DNA from: Lysobacter enzymogenes | GTDB taxonomy: Bacteria > Pseudomonadota > Gammaproteobacteria > Xanthomonadales > Xanthomonadaceae | Direction of reading: 5' to 3' | Assembly (NCBI RefSeq): GCF_900106525.1 | Contig: NZ_FNOG01000004.1 | Coordinates: forward strand, 527,677-591,676 | DNA length: 64,000 nucleotides | Shown here: positions 19,267-30,244 of the stretch, piece after piece | How the letters are laid out: each line of letters begins with the position of its first letter | Numbering within the stretch: the first letter of the stretch is position 1 | The notes under the pieces: generated by a model | The model's database searches: none | Seen by the model: the letters and a program-made list of their open reading frames with translations, nothing else | Told to the model about the DNA's origin: nothing | Program-made: the position numbers and the translations under genes

Positions 19267-22173
19267 CTATTCGCCTACGGCTGGCTGCATGGTGTGCATG
19301 CGCTCGGCCGGGCGGCCAAACAGATAGCCCTGGCCGTATACGCAGCCCAGCTCGCGCAAGACCGAGCGCTGCGCCTGGGTCTCGACGCCTTCGCCGATGG
19401 TGTGGATGCCCAGCGTGCCCGCCAAGGCCTGGATCGCGCGCACCACCGCCACGCTTTCAGGCCGCGATTCGCCGACCAACCCCGCGACGAAACTCTGATC
19501 GATCTTCAGACACTCGATCGGGAATCGATGCAGGTAGGACAACGCCGAAAACCCCGTGCCGAAATCGTCCAGCTGCGCCAACACCCCATGATTGCGCAGC
19601 GTCCGCAACATCCGCAGCGCGCGCGGCACGTCGTCGAGCAGCGCCACCTCGGTGATTTCGATGCGCAGCCGGCGCGGGTCGGCGCCGGCACCGTCGAGCA
19701 GGCGCAGCAGTCGGTCGGCGAAGTCGCCGGCGCGGAAATGCTTGGGCGAAACGTTGACCGAGATGTAGCCCTCGCCGCCGCGCGCCAGTTCCTGCACGAC
19801 CCGGCCGTAGAGGATCCAGTCGGCTTCCTCGATCAGGCCGCTGTCCTCGCCCAGGCCGATGAACTCGCGCGGCAGCAGCAGCCCGCGCTTCTCGTGGCGC
19901 CAGCGCAGCAGCGCTTCGTGGCCGATGGCGACGCCGTCGTCCAGGCGCACGATCGGCTGGTAGTAGGCGATGAACGCATCGGAGTTGATCGCCCGGCGCA
20001 GGTCGGCTTCCAGGTCGAGGATGCGCATGGCCTGCTCGCGCATCTCTTCGTCGAACACCGCGAAACGGCCGCGCCCGGCGCCCTTGGCCCGGTACATCGC
20101 CGCGTCCGCGTCGCGCAGCAGCTCGATGCCGCTGCGATAGCGCGGATGCCACAGCGCGATGCCGACGCTGGCCGAGGGGAACACCTCGCGCCCGGCCACC
20201 CAGCACGGCTCGCCGAGCGCGCGCAGCACGCGCTGGGCCAGTTCCTCGGCCACGCTCAGGCCGTCGATGTGCTCGACCAGGATCGCGAACTCGTCGCCGC
20301 CCAGCCGCGCCACCATGTCGTCGCCGCGCACCGCGCCGACGATGCGGCGGCCGCTTTCCACCAGCAGCTCGTCGCCGGCGGCGTGGCCGACGCTGTCGTT
20401 GACCAGCTTGAACCGGTCCAGGTCGAGGAACAGCACCGCGAACGGGCGCTGCTCGCGGCGCGCGCGGGCGATCGCGTGGTCGAGCCGTTCCAGCAGTTGG
20501 CTGCGGTTGGGCAGCTCGGTCAGCGGATCGTGCAGGGCCAGGTGGGTGAGCTTGCGCTCGGCGCGCTCGCGCTCACCGATCTGCGCGACCAGTTCGGCGT
20601 TGGTGTGGGCCAGTTCGCGGGTGCGGCTGGCCACGCGCTGTTCGAGCTCGCCGTGCGCGGTCAGCAGCCGGTCCTGGGCCTGCTTGCGCGCCAGGCCGAT
20701 GCTGATGTGGTGGGCGACGAAGGTCAGCAGTTCCTGGTCGCGGGCGTTGAAGCTGATCGCGCGCGAGTAGCTCTGGATCGCGATCACCCCGACCACGGCG
20801 TCGTCGCGGTACAGCGGCACGCCCAGCCAGCAGTGCGCGGCCGAACCGTGGCTGCGCACCTCGCCGCGGCTGTTGAGCTCGGCGATGCGGTGGCGGTCGG
20901 CCAGCAGCGGCCGGCCCTGGCGGATCACGAATTCGGTCAGGCCGCCGGCGAGCTGGCGGGTCTCGCGGATCATGTCGCGTTCGTCGATCGAATACGGGAA
21001 CTGCAGGCGCGCGCCGTCGTCGGAGAGCAGCGCGATGTAGAAGTTGCGCGCGTACAGCAGCTCGCTGACCACGTCGTGGACCTGCGAGTAGAAGCGCTCC
21101 AGCGTGTCGGAGGTGATGGTCAGCTCGGCGATGCGGAACAGCGCGCGCTGCAGCCGTTCGGAGCGCTGGCGTTCGATGATCTCGGCCTGCAGGTCGCGGT
21201 TGCTCAGCTGCAGCGCGTAGGTGCGCTCGGCGACCCGGCGCTCGAGCTCTTCGCGCGCGCGGAAGCGGTCCAGCGCGGTGAGGATGTGCTGGGCCACGAA
21301 CGCCAGCAGCGCGCGGTCTTCCTCGCCGTAGCTGTCGGCGCTGTCGTAGTTCTGCACCACCACCGCGCCGCACACGCGCTCCTCGCGCCGCATCGGCACG
21401 CCCAGCCAGTCGGCGCTGTCGGGGCCGTGGTGCTCGTCGTTGGGCACGTTGAGCCGTTCGCGCAACTGCGCCGAACTGCCCTGCAGCGGCTCGCCGTGGC
21501 GCAGCAGGGCCAGCGTCAGGCTGGTCGGCATGTCTTCGCCGCGGATCACCTGCAGCGGGTTGGCCACGTACGGGTCGTTGCGGTCGGCGAAATACAGAAA
21601 GCGCATCGTGTCGGCGAGGTCGTCGTAGAGCACGATGTAGAAATTCTCGGCGTACATCAGCCCGCACACCACGCCGTGGATGCGGCTGAGCAGGTCGTTC
21701 ATCTCCAGGCCCGAGCCGGCCAGGTCGGCGATGCCGAACAGCGCCTGCTGCAGGCGCTCGGATTTCTCCAGCGCCTCGGCGCGTGCGTGCGCGCGCAGCA
21801 CGGCCAGTTCGGCGGCGACCACCCGCCGCGCCATCGCCAGCCACGCCGCGCGCAGCGGCGCCGGCAGCGCGCGCGGCATCTGCGCGATCAGGCTGGCGCG
21901 GCTGCGGTCTTCCAGCCACCACGCCGCTTCGATGCGGTCGGCGTAACGGTCGGCGGAGGCGCCGATGGCCGGCGGATCGCATTCCAGCCGGTCCAGCGCG
22001 CTGGCGCGCAGCGCGCCGTCGGCGCCGGGGGTGAACGATTCGGCGACCCGGCCCTGCGCAGTGCGCCAGCTCACCGCGATCTGCGAACCCGACGGCAGCG
22101 CTTCCAGCAACGCGGCCGCCAGCGCCTGGCCGGGCCAGGCGCCTTCGGGCGAGTCCGCCGCTGCCGCTCGCAT
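19267..22173 (-). CDS. GAF-GAF-GGDEF-EAL cyclic-di-GMP protein
   Basis: The 968-residue product has no clear membrane segment. Order of parts: an N-terminal region of about 140 residues, GAF domain 1 (about 150-303), a helical linker, GAF domain 2 (about 345-495), a coiled coil (ARKQAQDRLLTAHGELEQRV), a GGDEF domain with intact LGGDEF (625-629) and an EAL domain with EALLRW (753), NVSP, DDFGTGFSAL and EGVET. Both catalytic signatures look usable, so it could make and break c-di-GMP. The GAF domains probably sense a small ligand or redox state. I chose the ATG at 22171-22173; the longer frame runs antisense through the divergent sigma-factor gene. An I site (RxxD before GGDEF) is not evident. 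Confidence 0.92.
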   Translation of the reverse strand: MRAAAADSPEGAWPGQALAAALLEALPSGSQIAVSWRTAQGRVAESFTPGADGALRASALDRLECDPPAIGASADRYADRIEAAWWLEDRSRASLIAQMPRALPAPLRAAWLAMARRVVAAELAVLRAHARAEALEKSERLQQALFGIADLAGSGLEMNDLLSRIHGVVCGLMYAENFYIVLYDDLADTMRFLYFADRNDPYVANPLQVIRGEDMPTSLTLALLRHGEPLQGSSAQLRERLNVPNDEHHGPDSADWLGVPMRREERVCGAVVVQNYDSADSYGEEDRALLAFVAQHILTALDRFRAREELERRVAERTYALQLSNRDLQAEIIERQRSERLQRALFRIAELTITSDTLERFYSQVHDVVSELLYARNFYIALLSDDGARLQFPYSIDERDMIRETRQLAGGLTEFVIRQGRPLLADRHRIAELNSRGEVRSHGSAAHCWLGVPLYRDDAVVGVIAIQSYSRAISFNARDQELLTFVAHHISIGLARKQAQDRLLTAHGELEQRVASRTRELAHTNAELVAQIGERERAERKLTHLALHDPLTELPNRSQLLERLDHAIARARREQRPFAVLFLDLDRFKLVNDSVGHAAGDELLVESGRRIVGAVRGDDMVARLGGDEFAILVEHIDGLSVAEELAQRVLRALGEPCWVAGREVFPSASVGIALWHPRYRSGIELLRDADAAMYRAKGAGRGRFAVFDEEMREQAMRILDLEADLRRAINSDAFIAYYQPIVRLDDGVAIGHEALLRWRHEKRGLLLPREFIGLGEDSGLIEEADWILYGRVVQELARGGEGYISVNVSPKHFRAGDFADRLLRLLDGAGADPRRLRIEITEVALLDDVPRALRMLRTLRNHGVLAQLDDFGTGFSALSYLHRFPIECLKIDQSFVAGLVGESRPESVAVVRAIQALAGTLGIHTIGEGVETQAQRSVLRELGCVYGQGYLFGRPAERMHTMQPAVGE

Positions 22174-22438
22174 CGCATCATTCCGCACCCGATCGCCCCG
22201 CACCGGACCGCCTGTCCTGAACCGCCCGTAGTCGAGCTTTCGCAAGGATAACGCGAGCGTTCCCCCCGCGGCAGGCCGCAAACCCCGCTTTGGGTCGGCG
22301 TTTGCCGCGGCAAACCCCATCGGCGGCCGTGATCCGTTGGTTCCTGTCATGATCCTGGCGCTGCAAATCCCGCTATACGACCCGGCCGCGACAGGCAAGC
22401 GCTTCCCGTCGGCGCCGTCTGCGCTTAACCTGCCGCCG

Positions 22439-22993
22439 ATGAACTCCGGTGCGGACGCAAGCGACGATGTGTTGATGCTGGCCTGGGCGGCCGGCGACGC
22501 CGGCGCGTTCGAGGTCCTGTACGCGCGCCATCGCGGCCCGCTGTACCGCTTCTTGCTGCGCCAGTTGCGCGATTCGGCCCTGGCCGACGAATTCTTCCAG
22601 GATGTGTGGCAGCGCGTGATCGGCGCGCGCCAGGGCTGGAAGCCGGACGCGCAGTTCAACACCTGGCTGTTCCGGATCGCGCACAACCGGCTGAACGACT
22701 ACTGGCGCGGGCTCAAGCACCGCCCGGCGACGCCGGAGGACGGCGACGAGCGCGCCGCGCGCGTGCCCGACCCGACCACGCCGGAGCGCGAGCTGTCCGA
22801 CTTCGAGCAGCGCCGCCGCCTGCAGCGCGCGATCGAGGAATTGCCCGAGGAGCAGCGCGAAGTGGTGCTGCTGCGCCTGGAGCAGGAGTTGAGCCTGGAG
22901 GAGATCGGCGCCATTACGGGGGTGGGTCGGGAAACGGTGAAGTCCAGGCTGCGGTACGCGATGGACAAGCTGCGCGCGAGGTTGACCGAATGA
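22439..22993 (+). CDS. ECF sigma-70 family RNA polymerase sigma factor
   Basis: The 184-residue product has sigma region 2 (YRFLLRQLRDSALADEFFQDVW, split here as RFLLRQLRDS then EFFQDVW, followed by FNTWLFRIAHNRLNDYWR) and region 4 (LPEEQREVVLLRLEQELS, IGAITGVGRETVKSRLRYA). There is no extra C-terminal domain. I chose the ATG at 22439 because the upstream in-frame residues look like leader noise. Its stop overlaps the next gene's start (ATGA), so sigma and anti-sigma are translated together. It diverges from the c-di-GMP gene. ECF factors redirect RNA polymerase to a small regulon, normally held inactive by the co-transcribed anti-sigma factor. Confidence 0.9.
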   Translation: MNSGADASDDVLMLAWAAGDAGAFEVLYARHRGPLYRFLLRQLRDSALADEFFQDVWQRVIGARQGWKPDAQFNTWLFRIAHNRLNDYWRGLKHRPATPEDGDERAARVPDPTTPERELSDFEQRRRLQRAIEELPEEQREVVLLRLEQELSLEEIGAITGVGRETVKSRLRYAMDKLRARLTE

Positions 22994-24249
22994 ACCGCCG
23001 TCCCGACGCTCCCGATCCCTTGTCGCCGGAAGAACGCGCGCTGGCCGATCGCCTGCTGCGGCTGGGCCCGCACGAGGGTCCGTCGCCGGCGCTGGACGCC
23101 GCGATCCTGGCCGCCGCCCGCGCCGCCGTGGGCCAACCGGCCGCGGCGCAGGAAACCTCGCCGCAGGCCGCGGCGTTGCGCGCTGCCGCGCCGATGGCGG
23201 CTGCGCCCGTGGCTGCAGCAGCGGCCAAGGCCGCGCCGCCGCCCGCTGCCGTGCGCGCGAAACCGAACAAATCCCGCTGGCCGGCCTGGATCGGCGTGGC
23301 CGCCTCGCTGAGCCTGGCCGTCGGCGTGGCCTGGCAGCTGCGGCCGCAGGACAAGGCGCCGCAGGCGCTGAGCGAGGCGCAGATCGCCGAGGATCGGGCC
23401 ATGCCGGCCGCCGCGCCCGAGGCGCCGATCGCAGCGAGCGAAGCCGCCGCCGACGCAGTGGCGTCGATGCCCTCGGGCGGCGCGGCGGCGGACGCCGCAG
23501 CCGAAGCCGCGTCCGACCAGGAGGCCAAGGCCGCCGACGCCGTGGCCTTGCCGGACCAAGCTCCGTCGCTGGCCAAGCCTGCGCAGCCGCGCGCGGCGCC
23601 GGTCGCCAACGCCGAACCGGCGCGCAGCGCGCCGCCGGGGCAGTTGCAGCTCAAGCGCGAGGTCGCGCCGATGGCCGCGCCGCCGATGCCCGAATCGATG
23701 CCCGCCCTGGCCGTGGAGCCCGTCGTGGAGCCGATTCCGGCGCCACCGCCGCCGCCCGCCCCGGCCGCCGCCGCCCCGGCGCTGCGGTCCCGGGCCGCCG
23801 CGCAGACCGCGGACAGCTACGGCTATCAAGCGCCCGCCGACGCCGCCCCGGCCGAGGCCGCGGATCGCCGCCAACGCCAGGAAAACGCCGCCGCCAAGCG
23901 CGCAGCGGCGCCCGCAGCGGCCGCCGCCAGCCAGAAAGCGCGGGCCGACAGCGCCCCGGCCTACGCCGAAACCGCCGCGGCCGCAGGCGCGGTGGCGCCG
24001 GCTCCCGCAGCGCCTCCGCCGCCGGCGCAGAACGCCGCCGACACCGGCCTGGACCAGGTCCAGGTCACCGGCTCGCGCATCGCCTCGCCGCAGCGCGCCG
24101 CCGCGCCGCCGCCCGAGCAATGGCTGGAACGCATCCGCCAGTACCGCGACGACGGCCAGACCGACCTCGCCCGGCAGGACCTGCGCGCCTTCCGCCGCGC
24201 CCACCCGCACATCCGCATTCCCAAGGATCTGCGGCCGCTGCTCGAATGA
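22990..24249 (+). CDS. Putative membrane anti-sigma factor, Ala/Pro-rich, with TonB-box-like segment
   Basis: The 419-residue product follows the ECF sigma gene with a 4-bp overlap. The N-terminal ~95 residues are cytoplasmic (SPEERALADRLLRLGPHEGP), followed by one membrane helix (WPAWIGVAASLSLAVGVAW, about residues 97-117). About 230 residues of Ala/Pro-rich periplasmic linker come next. Near the C terminus is LDQVQVTGSRIASP, almost the same as the TonB-box-like segment in the vWA lipoprotein. The end (WLERIRQYRDDGQ, DLRAFRRAHP, IPKDLRPLLE) is a small helical domain. The assignment rests on gene order and topology; no standard zinc-binding anti-sigma motif is seen. Confidence 0.75.
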   Translation: MNRRPDAPDPLSPEERALADRLLRLGPHEGPSPALDAAILAAARAAVGQPAAAQETSPQAAALRAAAPMAAAPVAAAAAKAAPPPAAVRAKPNKSRWPAWIGVAASLSLAVGVAWQLRPQDKAPQALSEAQIAEDRAMPAAAPEAPIAASEAAADAVASMPSGGAAADAAAEAASDQEAKAADAVALPDQAPSLAKPAQPRAAPVANAEPARSAPPGQLQLKREVAPMAAPPMPESMPALAVEPVVEPIPAPPPPPAPAAAAPALRSRAAAQTADSYGYQAPADAAPAEAADRRQRQENAAAKRAAAPAAAAASQKARADSAPAYAETAAAAGAVAPAPAAPPPPAQNAADTGLDQVQVTGSRIASPQRAAAPPPEQWLERIRQYRDDGQTDLARQDLRAFRRAHPHIRIPKDLRPLLE

Positions 24250-24283
24250 GCGCACCCGCCGCGCGCGGCCGCGGAGCGCTTCG

Positions 24284-24892
24284 ATGAGCGCGTCGACCCT
24301 GGCCGAGCGCGCCAGCCACACGCTCGAGGTCAAGCACAGCCGCTTCATCGCCCTGGCCGCGCCGGCGGCCTCGCCGGAAGCGGCGCTGGCATTCCTGGCC
24401 GAAGTCGCCGATCCGGCCGCCACCCACAACTGCTGGGCCTACCGGATCGGCGCGCAGTACCGCTCCAGCGACGACGGCGAGCCCTCCGGCACCGCCGGCC
24501 GGCCGATCCTGGCGGCCATCGACGGCCAGGGCTGCGATCAGACCGTCGTCGTGGTCACCCGCTGGTACGGCGGCATCAAGCTCGGCGCCGGCGGCCTGGT
24601 GCGCGCCTACGGCGGCGCTGCGGCCGAATGCCTGCGCCGCGCGCCGCGCCGCGAGCTGGTGGTCTACGCCGAGCTGGAACTGGCGTATCCGTTCGCGGAC
24701 ACCGGTGCGGTCCATGCGACACTGAACGCCTTCGGCGCGGAAAAGGCCGACGAACGTTTCGACGCCGCCGGCGCGCGGGTGCGCATCCGCTTGCCCGCCG
24801 CGCAACTGCCCGCCTTGAAAGCGCAGTTGCGCGACGCCACCCGTAATCGCGTACGCCTGGACGAACCCGGCGCGCCGCCCTCCCCAGTCTGA
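24284..24892 (+). CDS. YigZ/IMPACT family protein
   Basis: The 202-residue product matches the YigZ (UPF0029/IMPACT) family. It has an N-terminal half with KHSRFIA, THNCWAYRIG, SDDGEPSGTAGRPIL and TRWYGGIKLGAGGLVRAY, and a ferredoxin-like C-terminal half. The eukaryotic relative IMPACT regulates GCN2; the bacterial role is not settled. It lies 34 bp after the anti-sigma gene and 7 bp before the ABC transporter, probably in one transcript with the latter. Confidence 0.93.
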   Translation: MSASTLAERASHTLEVKHSRFIALAAPAASPEAALAFLAEVADPAATHNCWAYRIGAQYRSSDDGEPSGTAGRPILAAIDGQGCDQTVVVVTRWYGGIKLGAGGLVRAYGGAAAECLRRAPRRELVVYAELELAYPFADTGAVHATLNAFGAEKADERFDAAGARVRIRLPAAQLPALKAQLRDATRNRVRLDEPGAPPSPV

Positions 24893-24899
24893 AAACCCG

Positions 24900-26696
24900 A
24901 TGACCGACGCCAGCGCCGGCTCCCAGGCCGCATCCAACCGCGACAAGGCTCCGATCGGCAGCCTGCGCATCCTGTGGCCGTTCGTGAACAAGTACCGGCT
25001 GTTGTTCATCGCCTGGCTGTTCGCGCTGGCCGCCTCCAGCGCGGTCACCCTGACCCTGCCGGTGGCGTTCAAGACCATGATCGACCAGGGCTTCGCCCAG
25101 AGCGCGGCCGGCCACGGCAGCGGCGCGATCGACCAGGCCTTCCTGCTGCTGTTCGCAGTGGCCATCGCCCTGGCCCTGGCCACCGCGGCGCGCTTCTACT
25201 TCGTCTCGGTGCTGGGCGAAAAAGTCGTCGCCGACCTGCGCGAGCAGCTCTACCGCCACCTGATCGCGCTCGACGCCGGCTTCCACGACCGCAACCGCAG
25301 CGGCGAGCTGGTCTCGCGCCTGACCGCCGACGCCGAACTGCTGCGCAGCGTGGTCGGCTCGAGCATGTCGGTGGCGCTGCGCAGCATGGTCACCTTCATC
25401 GGCAGCCTGGCGATGCTGTTCGTCACCAGCCCGCGCCTGGCCGCTTACGCCCTGCTCGGCATTCCGCTGGCGGTGCTGCCGATCATCGTCGGCGGGCGCC
25501 GGCTGCAACGTATCTCGCGCTCCAGCCAGGACCGCATCGCCGACGCCAACACCCTGGCCAGCGAAACCCTCGGCGCGGTGCGCACGGTCCAGGCGCACGC
25601 GCGCGAGCCTTACGAGCAGGGCCGCTTCAGCGATTCGCTGAAAGTGGCGATCAAGACCGCGCGCAAGCGCATCCGCGCCCAGGCCTGGGTCACCGCCATC
25701 GCCATCACCTTGGTGTTCGGCGCGATCACTTTGGTGCTGTGGTCGGGCGCGCACGACGTGGTCGCCGGCCGCCTCACCGGCGGCACCCTGGCCCAGTTCG
25801 TGCTGTATGCGCTGATCGGCGGCGGCTCGATCGGCGCGCTGGCCGAAGTCTGGAACGACCTGCAGCGCGCCGCCGGCGGCATGGGCCGGATCGGCGAACT
25901 GCTGTCCGAGCGCAGCGCGGTGCAGCCGCCCGCGCAGCCCACGACGCTGCCGCAGCCGGTGCGCGGCGAGGTCGTGTTCGACCAGGTCGGCTTCCATTAC
26001 CCGCAACGCCCGGACCTGCCGGCGCTGCAGGATTTCAGCCTGCATGTGAATCCCGGCGAGACCGTCGCCCTGGTCGGCCCGTCCGGCGCCGGCAAGAGCA
26101 CGGTGTTCTCGATGCTGCTGCGCTTCCACGACCCGCAGCACGGCGCGGTAAAGGTGGACGGCGTGGATGTGCGCGAGGCCGACCTCAGCCAGTTGCGCGG
26201 CGCCATCGCCCTGGTGCCGCAACAGGCGACGGTGTTCGCCACCACCGCGCGCGAGAACATCCGCTACGGCCGCCTCGACGCCAGCGACGCCGAACTCGAC
26301 GAAGCCGTGCGCGCGGCCCACGCCACCGACTTCATCCACGACTTGCCGCAGGGCCTGGCGACCGAGCTGGGCGAACGCGGCGCGCGCCTGTCCGGCGGCC
26401 AGCAGCAGCGCATCGCCATCGCCCGCGCCCTGCTCAAGGACGCGCCGATCCTGCTGCTGGACGAAGCCACCAGCGCGCTCGACGCGCAGAGCGAGCGCGC
26501 CGTGCAGCAGGCGCTGGAAGCGCTGATGCAGGGCCGTACGACTTTGGTGATCGCCCACCGCCTGGCCACCGTGCTCAAGGCCGACCGGATCGTGGTCATG
26601 GACCGCGGCCGGATCGTCGCCGAGGGCACGCACGAGCAACTGTTGGCGCAGGGCGGGCTGTACGCGGAACTGGCCAAGCTGCAGTTCCTGGATTGA
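24900..26696 (+). CDS. MsbA-like ABC transporter, fused membrane and ATPase domains
   Basis: The 598-residue half-transporter has a six-helix type-1 exporter domain (about 25-330) and an ATPase domain. Walker A is GPSGAGKST (about 392-400), then the Q-loop (VPQQATVFATT), the LSGGQQQRIAIARA signature, Walker B ILLLDEATSALD and the H-loop IAHRLAT. It dimerises to export a lipid, peptide or drug. The family resembles those often annotated ABCB/MsbA-like in proteobacteria; the true lipid A flippase usually sits with lpxK, which is not here, so the substrate is open. It follows yigZ by 7 bp. Confidence 0.92.
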   Translation: MTDASAGSQAASNRDKAPIGSLRILWPFVNKYRLLFIAWLFALAASSAVTLTLPVAFKTMIDQGFAQSAAGHGSGAIDQAFLLLFAVAIALALATAARFYFVSVLGEKVVADLREQLYRHLIALDAGFHDRNRSGELVSRLTADAELLRSVVGSSMSVALRSMVTFIGSLAMLFVTSPRLAAYALLGIPLAVLPIIVGGRRLQRISRSSQDRIADANTLASETLGAVRTVQAHAREPYEQGRFSDSLKVAIKTARKRIRAQAWVTAIAITLVFGAITLVLWSGAHDVVAGRLTGGTLAQFVLYALIGGGSIGALAEVWNDLQRAAGGMGRIGELLSERSAVQPPAQPTTLPQPVRGEVVFDQVGFHYPQRPDLPALQDFSLHVNPGETVALVGPSGAGKSTVFSMLLRFHDPQHGAVKVDGVDVREADLSQLRGAIALVPQQATVFATTARENIRYGRLDASDAELDEAVRAAHATDFIHDLPQGLATELGERGARLSGGQQQRIAIARALLKDAPILLLDEATSALDAQSERAVQQALEALMQGRTTLVIAHRLATVLKADRIVVMDRGRIVAEGTHEQLLAQGGLYAELAKLQFLD

Positions 26697-26718
26697 ATCG
26701 GCTACCGTCGGGTTCGTC

Positions 26719-26955
26719 ATGCTCATCGACGCTAAAGAACGCGCCGCCGATATCGCCACCCGCTTGTCGTCGCTGGCCGAGTCGGGCCTGAGCCTGGAAC
26801 GGGCCGTCGCGGCGCTGCTAGCGCAGCGTTGCGGCCGGCTTTACCTGCACACTGCGCTGGTACACGGGTTTGGTCTTTCGGGACGCGAAGCCGCACGCAT
26901 GATCGCAAAGCAAGTTATCGCCTCCCCACCCGACAGCCCCGAGATGCCACGATGA
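26719..26955 (+). CDS. Small conserved-looking hypothetical protein (78 aa)
   Basis: A 78-residue protein beginning MLIDAKERAADIATRLSSL. It is soluble, mostly helical and rich in Ala/Arg, with one Cys (QRCGRLY) and no signal peptide. It starts 22 bp after the ABC transporter stop. Its own stop overlaps the start of the next gene (ATGA), which argues that it is translated. No family is recognised. It could be an accessory factor of the exporter or of the secreted protein that follows. Confidence 0.6.
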   Translation: MLIDAKERAADIATRLSSLAESGLSLERAVAALLAQRCGRLYLHTALVHGFGLSGREAARMIAKQVIASPPDSPEMPR

Positions 26956-27497
26956 CTCGCCTTCTTGCCGCCCTGCTGCCGCTGATCTTGCTGGCGCCCA
27001 CCGCATCGGCGGCGACCCAGGTCGAAACCGTCGGCGTCTACAGCAACGTGCGCATCAGCCACAGCGAAGACCCGCACGCTTACGGCTACGACGTCGAGCT
27101 CTATCGCCAGAACGGCGCGCTGTTCGGTCTGTTCTATTCCTCCCAGGGCATGGTCGGCGACACCCCGCGCGGGCGGCTGCAGGACGTGCGCTTCGATGCC
27201 GCCAGCGGCAAGCTGTCCTTCCGCGCCAAGCTCACCGTCGGCCGCGAGTACAGCAAGGACAGCGGCGACGACGGCCGCCCCAGCCGCGACCTGTTCGAAT
27301 TCGACGGCCGGCTGAGCGCGAAAAACCTCAGCGGCGCCCTGCTCCACCGCAACGGCTACCGTCCGCAGGAAGTCGACGAGCGCGAGATGGTGACACTCAA
27401 GCTCGACCCGCAACGTACCCGCGACGCGCGCGAACTCGCGCCGGCGAGCCGCGCCGCGTGGGAAGCCGAGCCGCTGCTGTACGGGCCGCAGTGGTAG
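26952..27497 (+). CDS. Secreted hypothetical protein (181 aa)
   Basis: A 181-residue product with a clean signal peptide (MTRLLAALLPLILLAPTASA). The mature part is about 160 residues, beta-rich, with Tyr/Gly motifs (YGYDVELYRQNG, LFGLFYSSQG, LSFRAKLTVGREYS) and a charged C terminus ending LLYGPQW. No Cys is visible, and I do not recognise the family. Its start overlaps the 78-residue gene by 4 bp. It may be the last gene of the yigZ-ABC transcript and face the divergent-looking protease terminator. Confidence 0.75.
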   Translation: MTRLLAALLPLILLAPTASAATQVETVGVYSNVRISHSEDPHAYGYDVELYRQNGALFGLFYSSQGMVGDTPRGRLQDVRFDAASGKLSFRAKLTVGREYSKDSGDDGRPSRDLFEFDGRLSAKNLSGALLHRNGYRPQEVDEREMVTLKLDPQRTRDARELAPASRAAWEAEPLLYGPQW

Positions 27498-27519
27498 CGC
27501 GCGCCGCGACGGCGCCGCG

Positions 27520-27556
27520 CTGAAAAACGAACGCCCCGCGCAAGGCGGGGCGTTCG
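27520..27556 (-). terminator. Terminator of alpha-lytic protease gene
   Basis: CGAACGCCCCG (27528-27538) pairs with CGGGGCGTTCG (27546-27556). On the minus strand the stem is followed by TTTTTCA. It lies 45 bp after the protease stop and just beyond the convergent 181-residue gene, so it may serve both directions. Confidence 0.8.
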
Positions 27557-27600
27557 CATCGACGGCGCTGCAGGCGCGGCGCCGCTGATCTTGTCGGCGA

Positions 27601-29768
<2,168 letters not shown>

Positions 29769-29945
29769 CTAAGACTGCCGCTGCGCCTGCGTCCACAACC
29801 ACAGCATCAGCGCGCACAACGCCAGCAAGCCCGCGCCGCGGCCGAGCCATAACAAGGCCAGAGAAAAATCCGAGCCGTGCGCCGGCGGCGGCACCACCGC
29901 CAGGGCCAGCAGGGCCAAAGCCTGGGATTTACGCGAACCACGCAT
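29769..29945 (-). CDS. Small membrane protein (58 aa)
   Basis: A 58-residue frame starts at the ATG 29943-29945 with an excellent ribosome site (GGGAGG, 6 bases upstream) and ends in TAG at 29769-29771. It reads MRGSRKSQALALLALAVV with a PPPAHGSD break. A second hydrophobic stretch (LLALCALMLWLWT) follows, then a polar end (QAQRQS). The layout suggests either a signal peptide plus one membrane helix or two short membrane helices. It is too short for common ORF cut-offs. The family is unknown. It stands alone beside repeat DNA. Confidence 0.65.
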   Translation of the reverse strand: MRGSRKSQALALLALAVVPPPAHGSDFSLALLWLGRGAGLLALCALMLWLWTQAQRQS

Positions 29946-30244
29946 GGCGGGCCTCCCGTGGCGGCATGGATGCCGCCTGGCGCGACCTTACACCCGATCG
30001 CGCCGGGCCGAACCGCACTACCCGCGCTGCGCGACCGACGGTATTGGCCGTCCCGCGACTAAGCCGTTGTAACGCGCATTCAGGCGAATCCGCAGGCCAG
30101 GCCGCCTCATCGCAACGCAAGCGGCCTGCCCTTCACAGCGACCCTATCCACCGCTTCGATCTTCGCGCGTACCAACCCGCCCAAGCACGCACTGTCGAAG
30201 CCACGCCGAACCGGCCGCAAACCACCGCTCAACCGCTCAATCAC

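Noticed and set aside
19219-22251. Long plus-strand frame opposite the GGDEF-EAL gene
   Set aside because: Low-complexity His/Gln/Arg composition and full overlap with a well-supported gene.
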